A stretch of DNA of 64,000 bases from Platanthera guangdongensis (taxonomy: Eukaryota > Streptophyta > Magnoliopsida > Asparagales > Orchidaceae). The stretch lies in contig CM077150.1 in the NCBI GenBank assembly GCA_039583875.1, positions 184,020,375 to 184,084,374 on the forward strand, written 5' to 3'. Below, one piece after another: positions 50,280 to 60,953 of the stretch (the stretch's first letter is position 1; every line of letters begins with the position of its first letter). Under the pieces are notes generated by a model, which worked only from the letters and a program-made list of their open reading frames with translations, was not told the DNA's origin and searched no databases. The position numbers and the translations under genes are program-made.

Positions 50280-51317
50280 CTCTCCCCCACTTAAAAGAAT
50301 TTCACCCACGAAATTACATAAAGGAAAGACATGTACAAAACCAAAATTTGTACCTGAGCGGAACAACTCCGGATACTCGTCAAACATAGTCTGCTCTCGC
50401 TCCCAAGAGAGCTCCTCACGACCGCAATTGTCCCACCGGACCTTGACCATCCTGATCTCTTTATTGCGTAGCCGCTTGACCTCCGAGTCCTCAATCCGCA
50501 CGGGCTTGACCTTTGTCGTTAGCCCACTATCCACCGGCACTTGATCGACCACGATCACTTGCGTAGGCTCTTGTACCGCCTTCCGGAGTACCGAAATATG
50601 GAATACATCATGTAAACCACTAAGCTCCACTGAAAGCTTCAACCTATAGGCCACTTCACCAACTCGCTCCAGAACCTCAAACGGTCCAAGGTACCTAGGG
50701 CTTAGCTTTTTCAATCGTCGCACCCGCGAGACACCCTTGAACGGCTTGATCTTTAAGTATACATAATCACCCACAGCGAACTCCACGTTCCTGTGCTTGG
50801 CATTATAGTACTTTGCTTGCCGGTCCAGAGCGATAAGCAACCTCTCTCGAATGGTTCGCACCAAAGAAGTAGCACCCTCCACTTCCGATCGCTTATACAA
50901 CCTTGACTCACCCGTTTCTAACCAAGACAACGACGTGCGACATTTTCTACCATATAGGGCCTCGAAAGGCGCCATCTGAATACTCGCTTGGTAGCTATTA
51001 TTGTATGCGAACTCCACCAAATAAAGGTGGTCTTCCCATTGCTTTCCAAAATCCAAGACACACATGTGAAGCATGTCTTCCATGGTTCTATTGACCCTCT
51101 CAGTCTGCCCATCCGTTTGCGGATGGAAGGCTGTGCTGAATTTCAACTTTGTTCCCAATATTTGTTGCACCAGCCTCCAATCATTGGACGTGAATCGCCC
51201 ATCTCGGTCACTTACGATGCTGCGGGGCACACCATGAAGCCGTACTATGTTATCCACATAAAGCTTTGCTAGCTTCTCCACCGGATCATCCTTCCTATGC
51301 GGAATAAAATGCGACAC
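50163..51317 (-). pseudogene. Ty3 integrase C-terminal part with chromodomain-like tail (element D)
   Basis: In frame with the preceding pol but separated by a TGA (near 51324-51326) where A has an arginine codon. It contains core integrase motifs VSDRDGRFTSNDW and FHPQTDGQTERVNRT, then HDVFHISVLRK and the tail IRMVKVRWDNCGREELSWERE..DEYPELF. The frame does not stop before the purine tract but runs on into the LTR, ending at 50163, unlike A, which stops 70 bp earlier. The last ~40 residues are therefore LTR-encoded and probably not conserved. Confidence 0.9.
50280..50330 (-). other. polypurine tract region of element D
   Basis: On the minus strand AATTTCGTGGGTGAAATTCT is followed by TTTAAGTGGGGGAGAG, ending at the LTR. 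The first part is the same motif seen before the 3' LTR of A and in both leaders. Confidence 0.85.
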
Positions 51318-51326
51318 CTTCGTTAA

Positions 51327-53336
51327 TCAATCAACAACTACCCAAATGGCGTCGTTCCCCTTTTGCGACCTTGGCAAACCGTGCACAAAGTCCATAGAGA
51401 TGTCGTCGAATTTCCACTCCGGAATAGGCAAGGACTTAAGAAATCCTCCCGACTTTTGGCACTCCGCCTTTACCAAGGCGCAAGTTTGGCACTTGGCTAC
51501 GTATAGCGCCACATCCTTCTTTAAACCCGGCCACCAAAACAGTTTCTTTACATCGCGGTACATCTTCGTGCTCCCCGGGTGAATCGTGTACTTGGTATGG
51601 TGTGCCTCGTACAACAATTCCACCCGCAAATTGCCCACACAAGGGACGCACAGACGACCGTCTTTCCACAGCAATCCGTCCTCCACCACGAATTGGGAAT
51701 TTGACCCATCCAGAGCCTCTATCATGAATTGATTCATACGAGCATCCATATCCAAAGCCTGCCGAATACGATCAGCCAGGTCATATTGGACTTCAGTCCA
51801 ATTCAGAACTGCTTCTGCACTTGATTGCCTGTCCACACAAACAATCTCCAACGCCTCCAACTCTTGCACCAACCGCTCATCGTGCACCGATAGCCAATTG
51901 GCTTGAGCTGGGGCTCGGCGACTCAACGCGTCCGCAACCGCATTCCCTTTTCCAGGCACGTAATGGATCTTGAACGTATAGTCCCCCCGGAACTCCATCC
52001 ATCTACGCTGCCGCATATTCAGATCTTTCTGATCAATGAGATACATCAGGCTCTTGTGATCGGTGTAGATATCAATCTTCACACCGTACAAGTAGTGTCT
52101 CCACAGCTTCAAGGCAAAAATCACGGCCGCTAACTCCAAGTCATGGACCGGATAGTTCCTTTCATGCACTTTTAGCTGTCTCGAGCCATAAGCTATCACG
52201 CTTCCGTGCTGCAGTAGCACGCAACCCAAACCGCTGCCTGAAGCATCACTATAAATCTCGTAGCCCTCGGTCCCACATGGCAAACTCAGCACAGGCGCCG
52301 TGGTCAACCGACACTTCAGCTCCTCAAAAGCTCGCACGCACTCCGGCGTCCAAACGAACTTATGCTCCTTCCTCGTCAAAGTAGTGAGAGGTAACGCTAT
52401 CCGCGAGAAGTTCTCTACGAAGCGCCTATAATAGCCGGCAAGCCGCAGAAAATTCCGGACTTCCGCTACAGCAGCAAGCTCAGGCCACTCCCGTATCGCA
52501 ACAATCTTCGCCGGATCCACAGCAATACCCTCTCCACTCACTATATGCCCGAGGAACGCCACTGAGTATATCCAAAACTCGCACTTCGAGAACTTGGCAT
52601 ACAACTGATTTCTCCTTAGCGTCTCCAACACCAAATGAAGATGCTTGAAGTGATCTTCCTCACTTTGCGAGTACACCAAAATATCGTCGATGAAGACGAT
52701 CACGAAATGGTACAAGTACTCCCTGAAAGTCCTGTTCATCAAATCCATGAACACTGACGGCGCATTAGTCAGCCCAAACGGCATGACCGTAAACTCATAA
52801 TGCCCGTATCTCGTACTAAACGCTGTCTTCGGGATATCACTCTCCCTTATACGCAGCTGATAGTACCCAGCCTTGAGATCCAACTTCGAGTACACCATCG
52901 ACCCGACTAACTGATCAAAGAGATCATCAATCCTGGGGATCGAGTACTTGTTCTTCTCCGTCAGCTTGTTGAGCTCCCGATAATCAATACATAGCCTCAA
53001 GCTTCCGTCCTTCTTCTTAACAAAGAGGACCGGTGCGCTCCAAGGCGAAGAACTCGGGCGCACATACCCTTGCTCCAACAACTCTTGCAGTTGAACTTGC
53101 AGCTCCGCCATTTCCTTAGGCGCTAGCAGATAAGGAGATCGTGACACAGGCTTTGCACCTGGCACTAGCTCGATCGTAAAATCTATCTCCCGCTGAGGCA
53201 GGGCTCCAGGAAGATCTGCGGGGAACACATCAGGGTATTCTGATACCACTGAAATACAATCCAAAGCGGGCTTCGGCTTTGCAACCTCCACTAGTGTAAA
53301 GAACAGTTCTGGTCCGGCACGAACCGCCTTCACCAC
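51327..53336 (-). CDS. Ty3 RT, RNase H and integrase N-terminal part (element D)
   Basis: This is a 669-residue open frame. [55 protein letters not shown] and active site FIDDILVYS. RNase [21 protein letters not shown] and [10 protein letters not shown]. Integrase: [21 protein letters not shown] zinc region and core start [10 protein letters not shown]. All the motifs I know are intact. It is bounded by TAG upstream (after the protease, where A has AAG) and TGA downstream (where A has CGA), so it was once one polyprotein. RT and RNase H make the DNA copy; integrase inserts it. Confidence 0.94.
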   Translation of the reverse strand: MVKAVRAGPELFFTLVEVAKPKPALDCISVVSEYPDVFPADLPGALPQREIDFTIELVPGAKPVSRSPYLLAPKEMAELQVQLQELLEQGYVRPSSSPWSAPVLFVKKKDGSLRLCIDYRELNKLTEKNKYSIPRIDDLFDQLVGSMVYSKLDLKAGYYQLRIRESDIPKTAFSTRYGHYEFTVMPFGLTNAPSVFMDLMNRTFREYLYHFVIVFIDDILVYSQSEEDHFKHLHLVLETLRRNQLYAKFSKCEFWIYSVAFLGHIVSGEGIAVDPAKIVAIREWPELAAVAEVRNFLRLAGYYRRFVENFSRIALPLTTLTRKEHKFVWTPECVRAFEELKCRLTTAPVLSLPCGTEGYEIYSDASGSGLGCVLLQHGSVIAYGSRQLKVHERNYPVHDLELAAVIFALKLWRHYLYGVKIDIYTDHKSLMYLIDQKDLNMRQRRWMEFRGDYTFKIHYVPGKGNAVADALSRRAPAQANWLSVHDERLVQELEALEIVCVDRQSSAEAVLNWTEVQYDLADRIRQALDMDARMNQFMIEALDGSNSQFVVEDGLLWKDGRLCVPCVGNLRVELLYEAHHTKYTIHPGSTKMYRDVKKLFWWPGLKKDVALYVAKCQTCALVKAECQKSGGFLKSLPIPEWKFDDISMDFVHGLPRSQKGNDAIWVVVD

Positions 53337-53722
53337 CTAAAGAGCAGACATCAACGTCTTGCTCGACCCCTTTAAGCCCGTAAAAGTCATCTCACAACTT
53401 GCTCCCAGCTTAACTTCCTTGCTACCGCAATCTATATGGGCCTGCTGCTCTGAGAGCCAGTCCATTCCAAATATGACGTCGAACTCCACTAACGGAAGTA
53501 AAGACGCCCGCAGGTCGAACTCCTGCTCCCCAATACGAATCTTAACATCGCAGATCCTAACCGCTCGCATCAAACACCCATTGGGCAACAACACATCCAA
53601 CTTATCCTTCGCCATCGAAGAAGGGACTCCGATGAGTGATATAAATCCTTCGGACATGAAGGAGTGTGAAGCTCCCGTATCAAAGAGTGCTTGTGCCGGA
53701 TTTTCACAAATCAATACAAATC
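53337..53722 (-). pseudogene. Ty3 aspartic protease (element D)
   Basis: Protease has active site LFDTGASHSF, then the second-lobe sequence [13 protein letters not shown]. The catalytic DTG is intact, unlike in A. The frame is open upstream to 53759, but the part 53723-53759 looks like intron sequence; with the 76-nt GT..AG segment removed, gag joins this frame at 53722. It ends in TAG (53337-53339) next to the RT frame, in phase with it. Confidence 0.88.
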
Positions 53723-53798
53723 CTAAACAAGCAGTGGTAAGGTAACATGTGCATAACAAGTATTTAAAGAAATTGACTTGCTATTAAGTAAACCGTAC
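53723..53798 (-). other. intron-like segment between gag and protease (element D)
   Basis: On the minus strand this 76-nt AT-rich segment starts GTACGG and ends GCTTGTTTAG, with CTTAC about 17 nt before the AG. Gag (frame through 53799) and protease (frame from 53722) are in different phases and join exactly when it is removed. It matches 17394-17469 in A in position, length, ends and effect. Confidence 0.68.
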
Positions 53799-54942
53799 CT
53801 GTCACCACATCAGCCTGTTTAATGGCCTCCTGTTGGCCAAGATTGTAGACCCTTGGTTGGGCCGGAGCATAATGGGATGCGGTCGACTCCACCGACTTTC
53901 CCTTTTCTTCATAAGTAGCTCCCGGCCTCCTCTCGGACTTAGGACGTCCGCTCCAACAATCACGGGCAAAATGCCCCGTCTTTCCACATGTAAAACACGC
54001 GCCCGGGGTCCGACTCGTAGTCGCCCCAGAAGCACCAGAAGGAGCTGGACCCGAAGTCCTATGCTTCTTGAAAGACCTCCGATAGCCGGACTTTGAAGTA
54101 GTCGGCACTTTGAATTCAGATTTCTTCTCCCCCAAGCTTTTCTTTGCTTGTACGTTCTTCATGTCCTTCTCCAAGGACCGGGCAGTATTGACCAAGGTTA
54201 AGAAACCCTGCGTCATCGGCCCCGAGAGTAGTAATCTCAACTCATCTCTCAGGCCTTCGTAGAAGTGATTAGTCTTGCGCTCCTCATCCATGATGGTGGA
54301 GCTAGCATAACGACTTAAACGAGTGAACACATGGAGATATTCATCCACGCTCTTCTCACCCTGAACCAACTTCAGAAATTCGTTCTCCATCGAAATCCTC
54401 TGAGTAGAAGGGAGGTATCTTGCTAAGAACAATCCCGAGAACTCTTACATCGGAACGTCTACAAGTTGTCTACCTCTCAAATGATGCAGCTCCAATCCTT
54501 CCCACCACATTCTCGCTTCACCGTCCAAAAGGAACGTAGCGATGGTGGTCATTTGCCACTCCTCCGTCTCCGTTGCTGTCATGACTCTCTTCACCCTGGA
54601 GAGCCAGTCTTCAGCCTGAGATGGGGTTCCCAACCCCGAGAATAACGGAGGGTTAAAGCTCATTACATGCTTAAGTTGCCTCTCAGTTGCCCTCCTCGGC
54701 ACCACCGGTTCCACAACCACTTGCTCCACTCTCCTCGGCTCAGCCTCTTGCAGAGGTTCTTGCTCCATACCAGGAGCAGGCTATTGCGCTTGCCTTGCAG
54801 GCTGCGCATTTATCACGGCCAACACCGCTTCAGCAACCAATCGAATATTCTCAGCCGACAGAGGTGTTGCAGGAGCAACATCCGGTGCACTACTAGCCTC
54901 AGAAACTCGGCGTTCTGACGGCCCAACACCACTTCTGGTCAC
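53764..54942 (-). pseudogene. Ty3 gag with zinc knuckle (element D)
   Basis: The frame starts at GTG 54942, just after TATAG as in A. It has RLVAEAVLAVINAQPARQ, then a stop near 54782 (a TAG where A has CAG), AEPRRVEQVVVEP, the gag core WWEGLELHHLRGRQL, a second stop near 54446 (TAA where A has GAA), then ENEFLKLVQGEKSVDEYLH, LVNTARSLEKD and zinc knuckle CFTCGKTGHFARDC (intact). Coding probably leaves this frame at the donor-like site 53799/53798. Two single-base nonsense changes are the only breaks I see. Confidence 0.9.
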
Positions 54943-55164
54943 CTATAGTGGTACAAAACACCGTTAAGCGACCAAATAAATTGCAAACAGCAATTATAGG
55001 AACATGCAGGTTCCTCAAACACGAGTATTTTCATTCCTAAGTGGACATTCATGGGTTCTTTTTACTGTTATAACGATGACGCACACAATGTGCTCACCAC
55101 CCCTTAAAAAGAATTCGTCCACGAATTCAGATTAAGCCCAACCAAAACCAGTAATCTGATACCA
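54943..55164 (-). other. leader and primer-binding site of element D
   Basis: Primer site TGGTATCAGATTAC at 55164-55151 (minus strand). The leader holds palindrome GAATTCGTGGACGAATTC (55111-55128) followed by TTTTTAAGGGGTGG, and ends in a T-rich stretch and CACTATAG before gag, as in A. No gene is seen. Confidence 0.75.
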
Positions 55165-55168
55165 AAAT

Positions 55169-57378
55169 TGTAACACCCCCTATCCGTCACATAGCATAAA
55201 GCAGTAGGTCCGGCCGGGGCCCGACGCCGTATGCCACAGACAGACCGGGTGGTTACTTATGGAAACCATCCAACCAATCTCAACGTCCTACACAGAGCAT
55301 CCTAGCGGAAGCAGTTTATAAAAGTTGTAAACAAGAACCCAGCATCAAAGCACGAATGTCCACTAATACAAAATAGGAATGTTATACAAAATACCCAAAA
55401 CAAGCCTTAAGGCCTTTCAAAATGTTTCACTTGAATATTACATGTTTTACAAACCACGGCACGCAGGCCGGTCACACATGAATAAAAACAGTAAACACTT
55501 CCATTTGGGCCTTCGAGGGCCGGCTTCGCAAAAAGGGGCTTTAGCCCGCTATTGACCGCTTGGTGCAGCTGCACCTGCAAGCAACAAACCACCGCACGGT
55601 GGCAAAACAAGGCAACGGTCAGCAATGCTGACCAAATTATAACGATCCCGCCCCCAACTCGGGGCGGCGATGCTCCTTCCCTGCATTTCATTAGCATAAG
55701 CGAGCAATGTATATATATAGCCATTTCATCACAGACGTTGGCTCGCACGGCCACACGCCCCGTGCTCTCAGGGCACATTCTCGGTGAACCGGTCGATGCC
55801 ACGTCAATTAAAGCCATAGACATTCCGGACTCACCACCGCCACTTGGACGGCCAAACCTATGAGTAATTTGTCTTCCTGGCCTGGGTCACGACAATTTAA
55901 GCCATTGACCGCCGAAGACCCTAATCTATGCCAACGGTAAGTGCCACGTGCCTTTAGGTCTCTTTAACCGAACAACATAGAACGGGTACGGTTCCATCTA
56001 ACCCGTGCTCACATCGCAACGACAATTTAAGCCATTTGCGCGGGTCAAACTTCCACCGAGTCCCATTTCCATCACAAGTCACATAACCCGGTTATGTTCA
56101 AGTTGGCTCTCAAGCCACCAAGTTGGTAAGTTCTCGTATCCGCCCAGTTTTCCGGGTGCACCTTTGGGTTAGTCCCTAAGGCTCCCTGCTGCAATCTACC
56201 GCGTAGAAAACCCGAAAAACAATCAATAGCACGGAGTCTTCTCCGGCATTATGCAATGCAACATCACCGATCCAGACCAACATGTCCGGGTAGGCTTCAC
56301 ACATCATGCCTATGTCCGTTCTCGCTTACGGACTCTAAACAACGGGGACTTCACATATCTACCCGAAGGAACGCCTCCAACTCTCCGCAAACTCGCGAGA
56401 GCGGGCTTCCTATACTAAGAAAGAGAGCTACTCATGCTCAAGATGAGGATCGTTACCCTTGCGTTCCTCTTTGGCGCCATGGAAAAGTAATCGGATGAAA
56501 ACCACCACACTAGCGTTGCCTCTGCGGATCCGGAGTCGGCTCGCGATTCGGAGCTCCGAAGCTCCTCCAATGGCGGGATCTAGCTCCTTCTTCTTCCCTT
56601 GTCTCTCCTCTCTCTCTAAGGATTTAAAAAGAGAACACTTAAGAAAAAGTAAGGGTTTTGAAAGCCCAAACCCGGGTATATCCCTTCATGAACGACCCCC
56701 AGCCGTTGGATCTCAAAATAAGGAAACGAACGGCTTTGATTCGGGGCTGAAATGCCCAATCTGGACCGAACACAGCCTGGCACACGCCCGTGTCCAGGGC
56801 CGTGTGCCGCATTCGTCGTCAAAATCAAAACTCCTGGAACCTCACACGGGTATCGAACACGCCCGTGTTCGAGCTGACACGCCCGTGTTCCACCTCACAC
56901 GGCCGTGTGTCCGGCCGTGTACCCCATGATTTTTCCCCAAAATCAACCCGAGCACTGCACGGGTTCTAGGACACGCCCGTGTCCTTACCCGTGTCACCTT
57001 GACACGCCTGGACCCCAGGTCGTGTACACGGTCTCGACATTTCGTCGAGCGAAAATCATCGATCTGATGACACGGCCTTGGACACGCCCGTGTCCTAGGC
57101 TGTGTGCCTTGTCTCGACGAATCATCGAGTAAAGCTCGTCGACTCCCCGGGACGATCGTCGAGACAGGTCGACATGCCCTGCGACACGCCCGTGTTGCAG
57201 GCCGTGTGCCTTGTCTCGACGCATCGTCGAGCGAATCTCGTCGACTCCGCGACTAAGTGTCGACACGGGTCGACACGCCCTGGGACACGCCCGTGTCCCA
57301 GGCCGTGTGCCTGCTGCCAGAACCCAAACTGGCCCAAAACGTCCCCCCCTTCGCTCCTTTGAGTTTCCGGGCGTTACA
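55169..57378 (-). repeat. 5' LTR of element D
   Basis: This 2,210-bp LTR starts (minus strand) TGTAACGCCCGG and ends GGGTGTTACA. The array of ACACGGGCGTGTC and TCGTCGA palindromes is at about 56770-57310, right behind the U3 start. The minus-strand TATATATA is at 55710-55720. Confidence 0.95.
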
Positions 57379-57383
57379 AATAG

Positions 57384-57882
57384 TGAGGTCCCCTATCTCA
57401 AGTTCGGTACATGTTACTGCTAGGACTGTCATGAGCCTACGGGGTGAGAGTAGTCCCATCCGTAGGGGAAGACATACGACTATGAATTGTGAGTCTAGCG
57501 GCATATCTGACCATGGCTATATTGAGCATCCTACCCCGATTACGCCCATAGACCCTTTTAAGTCTCTCCCCGAGTTGCCTGAATTAGTCGTGGACTCTCC
57601 TGTTGAGTCTGAGGCAGTGTCTAGGACTGTGCCTGTCACTGAGGACGAGGCTGAATACGCTGGAGATTTGAGTGACGATGAGGAGATTGGATACCCTAGT
57701 GACATGGACGAGGATTTCTCCTCTGAGGAATCGTCTCCTCTTCCTTTTGGCGATGTTTCTGAGGCGTTCCCCTTGATAGTTATGGAGTCTTCGGATGACC
57801 CTGAGTTAGAAGACATTCCGCCTGAGTCATCCAATGTTGAAAGCTTTGTTACTAATTTAGGTGATGACTTGCTAGCTTATTA
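57384..57882 (+). pseudogene. gag-like ORF of F, part 2 (acidic tail)
   Basis: This continues 47641-48091 in frame after D. It is very acidic: EDEAEYAGDLSDDEE, MDEDFSSEESS, SSDDPELEDIPPESS. It ends TAG at 57880-57882. I recognise no domain; an acidic, probably disordered tail of a gag-like protein is the simplest reading. Without D the gag ORF from 47641 totals about 316 codons. Confidence 0.75.
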
Positions 57883-57929
57883 GACCCAGAAGTAATAGAT
57901 GTTTCCTGTTACTAATGATACATCCGGGA

Positions 57930-59509
57930 GTTAGGTGATCAACGACGACAAGTTAATTTTGATACTCTATTCGATTTGACCCTTTATTTTGATTGTGACG
58001 ACGCACCCACTTTATGGGAAGAGTTGGTTAACGAAGGATGTGTCGTTTTGGAAAATTTACACTGTGGGGAAAAATTATCTTTGGATGACGGTAGCCCGGA
58101 GGGCCAGAAAGACATTTCGTTGATGATAGCTCCTTTACCTGGGGCCCAAAACTGTTTAGAAATTTTGTCGGATACGATTTTGCCAACCTATGATACGATC
58201 ACTAATTATGAATTAACTGAAGTATTGAATGAGTTGGAAGACTTGTCGGCTTAGTTTTCAGTGAGGACGAATCCACTATTTAATTTTTCCTATGATTTTA
58301 ACGGCCTGTAACCGGAGGCTTTTTATTGGACGAGTAATCCCTGTTTTGACGTTGAGTGTGACTTAACTTCCCCAATGGAATATCCCATGTCGACTCTCCC
58401 TCCGGTTCATTTAACTCGAGTAGATGATTTGTTAGGACATGAGCTAGTCATTCCTAGCCCTTTATATTTGGAGAAGTTTATTATTACCGCCTCCCCACTA
58501 GGTTTACTTAGATGGATGTGGATAAACGTAGTTGCTGACGAGTGTTTTCTGCTTGCTATTCCTTACGAAATTTTTAAATCAAAATTTAATTCCAAATTTA
58601 AAACGAAAACGTTAGGCTCCACTGAAAATAATTTTTGAATTTAAAGAACCCGTGCCACCTGACATAGTTCCGTTATTTTCTACTGTTAATTCTAGTCATG
58701 TTGCACATGGGTTCACCCCACATGGTTTTAAGTTACTTAGGTGCATTCTTATCCTTTTAATCCATCAAAATGCGTCCTTTAATTTACTTGCGAGTTTGTG
58801 TCAGAAAGTCTCCCACCGTTATGTGATTTATTTGGGTTTGGCTTGTCTCACACCTGAACGGATGCTCCCGGGCACCTTAGAAATAATAACGAATCGACTA
58901 GTCTATTCTTTACGAATTTTACGGAAGTTTGGTGACATGACATTTCTTTTAAAAGTTTCCACTGATTGGGGCATAGCTCCTATTTTCATCGTTACATACT
59001 TTATGCTTTATGCTTTTATGCCACTTGAAATATCTACCTCTCAGTATATATTTTCCACTATGCTTTCTATTGGGTTGGGTGGTGACAGTTTCCTAGGATC
59101 GTTCTCCTTCTCGGTCTCCATCGGAGGTATGTTGATGGATGTTGTTGAAATTCTTTTTCCTTCTTTGGATAACACGTATTTGAGCTCCCTCCAAGACCAC
59201 CTTTTGCCATGCAGGTTCTTCTTCCCCGCCGATGACCTTCCATGCGAGTACACACATGTATACTCATCAGTGATGAGTATTTTTAAGAGGGGGAGGATTG
59301 ATGGAGCCTACTTCCCACGACATGTGGCCACTGAGCGTCCTCCCTCTGATGATGATGGTGACCCGGTAGATTTGAATGGAGACGTCGGCCCGCAATACTT
59401 TGATGACGGCGACAGCATGCTTACGGATGACCCTTGGAAGCGTCGCCACAATAGCCGTCCGGAGTGCAAGCCCAATTATTATTTATTAATAATATATATT
59501 AATAAATAA
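57930..59509 (+). pseudogene. unrecognised ORF of F, running into the 3' LTR
   Basis: An almost continuous frame from about 57930 (ELGDQRRQVNFDT) has stops only at 58252 and near 58309, then a frameshift about 58637, and is open for 285 codons from 58652 to 59509. It has no RT, integrase or protease motif. Hydrophobic stretches lie near LLRCILILLI, WGIAPIFIVTYFMLYAF and YIFSTMLSIGLGG, so membrane association is possible but unproven. It crosses the purine tract (reading FKRGRIDG) and ends ~70 codons inside the 3' LTR with an acidic tail (DDDGDP). Function unknown. It could be a badly diverged pol remnant, an env-like ORF or a new protein. Confidence 0.55.
59284..59298 (+). other. polypurine tract of element F
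   Basis: TAAGAGGGGGAGGAT lies directly before LTR start TGATGGAGCC at 59299. Confidence 0.9.
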
Positions 59510-60948
59510 TAATTGTGTAATAATATATTTTATTAGTTGTTTTATTTCAAAATTATCATTTTATTTCATGTTTAATTTCATGTATTATTTGTAATATGGT
59601 TATGTTATAAAACCATGGTGTATGGTTGTGTTTTATTTCATTTTCATGTTGGGCTACATGTAGCCCTTTTCCCTTGATTGTAAAGCCTATATAAAGGCAT
59701 GTACTCCTTTGTTTTTCCCTATTTAATGAATGAAAAGAAAACCAATTTCAAGATTGAAATCCTCCTCCTTCTCCAAGGCAAGTTTTGCCCCTCCCCCCGC
59801 TCTCTATTCCTCTTCTTCTTTGGCCGCCGGCCACCCTCCTCATCCCCTCTCTCTATGCCTCCATTCTCCTCCCCTTCTCCCTTCGTCCCTTCCCCACATC
59901 CTTGTTACCCGATCCCTACCATCTTCTTCCTCCTTCACACAACTGGCCACCTCTCTCCCCCAACCAACCCGAGCCACCTCCTAGAAATCCTAGCCGAGCC
60001 ACCTCCATCACCAACCTCCAAAGACGCCACCTATCTCCTCCCTCACAAGACCCGACCGCCACCCAAAACTCCCTCACCCAAACATCCCTCATACTCTTCA
60101 AACCCGAGCCCCCTCCACCCCCACCAAAACTGAGCCCCACCGTCTCCTCTTTCCCTCCCCACCAAATCCATTTCCAAATCCAAAGTATTCTCTACAATAT
60201 TCCCCCTTATTTACCATATTCAAAATATATCCCCGTCTATAAATTATCTACCTACCATATTTGAATTATATCATTCCTTAACTATTTGCAATATCCTGCC
60301 ACCTTTCTCTCTCCTGCCTTATTGGGAAATATTATTTCCATATTCAGAAGATTTCGCCGGGACTTTCCAAATATAGTATGATACGAAGAAGGCGACGAAT
60401 TTCTCTCCCTCCGGCGTATCTCTGGCGGAGCCGTTGAAGAATGATTCTAGTAGAGTGAACCGGATTCATCAAAATCCGGTTGGGTAACGAACATTTCCAC
60501 CTTTATGTGTTTCTCTTCTTTAGATAGATCTTGTAGCATTGGCAAATTGCGTGCCTTGTGTAACGCTTGATTTTTTTTGTGGTTAATTTATTTTAGTTAT
60601 TGTCCTGTTACTTTATTTTCACTTAAGTTCGTGAGGCGTGGCGGCCCTCATTTTTATTTTGTTGGGAGAGAACCACCCTTGCCCGAATCTTTTGTTTTCG
60701 GCGGTTTCTCTTTTGGTACAACGCGCTCGATCGAACCATGTGGGTTCTTTTCGCTTGAGAGGACCTCGGCATATCGCCTTGGTATTATCTTAAGGGGCCT
60801 TGCGAACCCCCCTGTAATCTTTAATTAGTAACAATATTAATTGTGTCGTTGCTGCGTTAAATGCTTGAGTGTGACATGAGAGTTATCGAAGAACGTCGTG
60901 TTAGTTCCTTCGGCCACCCATAACTCTCGAAAGAGTGAGCCTACATCA
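59299..60948 (+). repeat. 3' LTR of element F
   Basis: This 1,650-bp LTR is the partner of 45655-47294. It starts TGATGGAGCC and ends CCTACATCA. TATATAAA at 59688-59695 is preceded by the perfect palindrome GGGCTACATGTAGCCC (59651-59666). Confidence 0.94.
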
Positions 60949-60953
60949 CTAAC

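Larger units (their letters stand above)
48092..57378 (-). mobile_element. Element D: Ty3/gypsy chromovirus-like element inserted in F gag
   Basis: D is 9,287 bp, minus strand, with LTRs at 48092-50279 and 55169-57378 and exact TSD AATAG (48087-48091 and 57379-57383). Primer site 55151-55164; gag, protease, RT, RNase H and integrase in order; purine tract 50280-50292. It is a younger relative of A (same LTR ends, same gag and pol sequence). LTRs differ by ~1.5-2% in bases, plus small indels in the palindromic array. About five nonsense codons break the genes, and no other large damage is seen. Confidence 0.96.
45655..60948 (+). mobile_element. Element F: gag-only LTR retrotransposon with an unknown second ORF
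   Basis: LTRs lie at 45655-47294 and 59299-60948 (1,640 and 1,650 bp), with exact TSD CTAAC (45650-45654 and 60949-60953). Removing D with its TSD copy leaves about 6.0 kb. It has a Met-type primer site (47298), a gag-like ORF, an unrecognised ORF and the purine tract AAGAGGGGGAGGAT before the 3' LTR. I find no protease, RT, RNase H or integrase, so it would need proteins from a relative. The anatomy fits the TR-GAG class of non-autonomous elements. LTRs differ by ~5-7% by eye. Confidence 0.92.
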
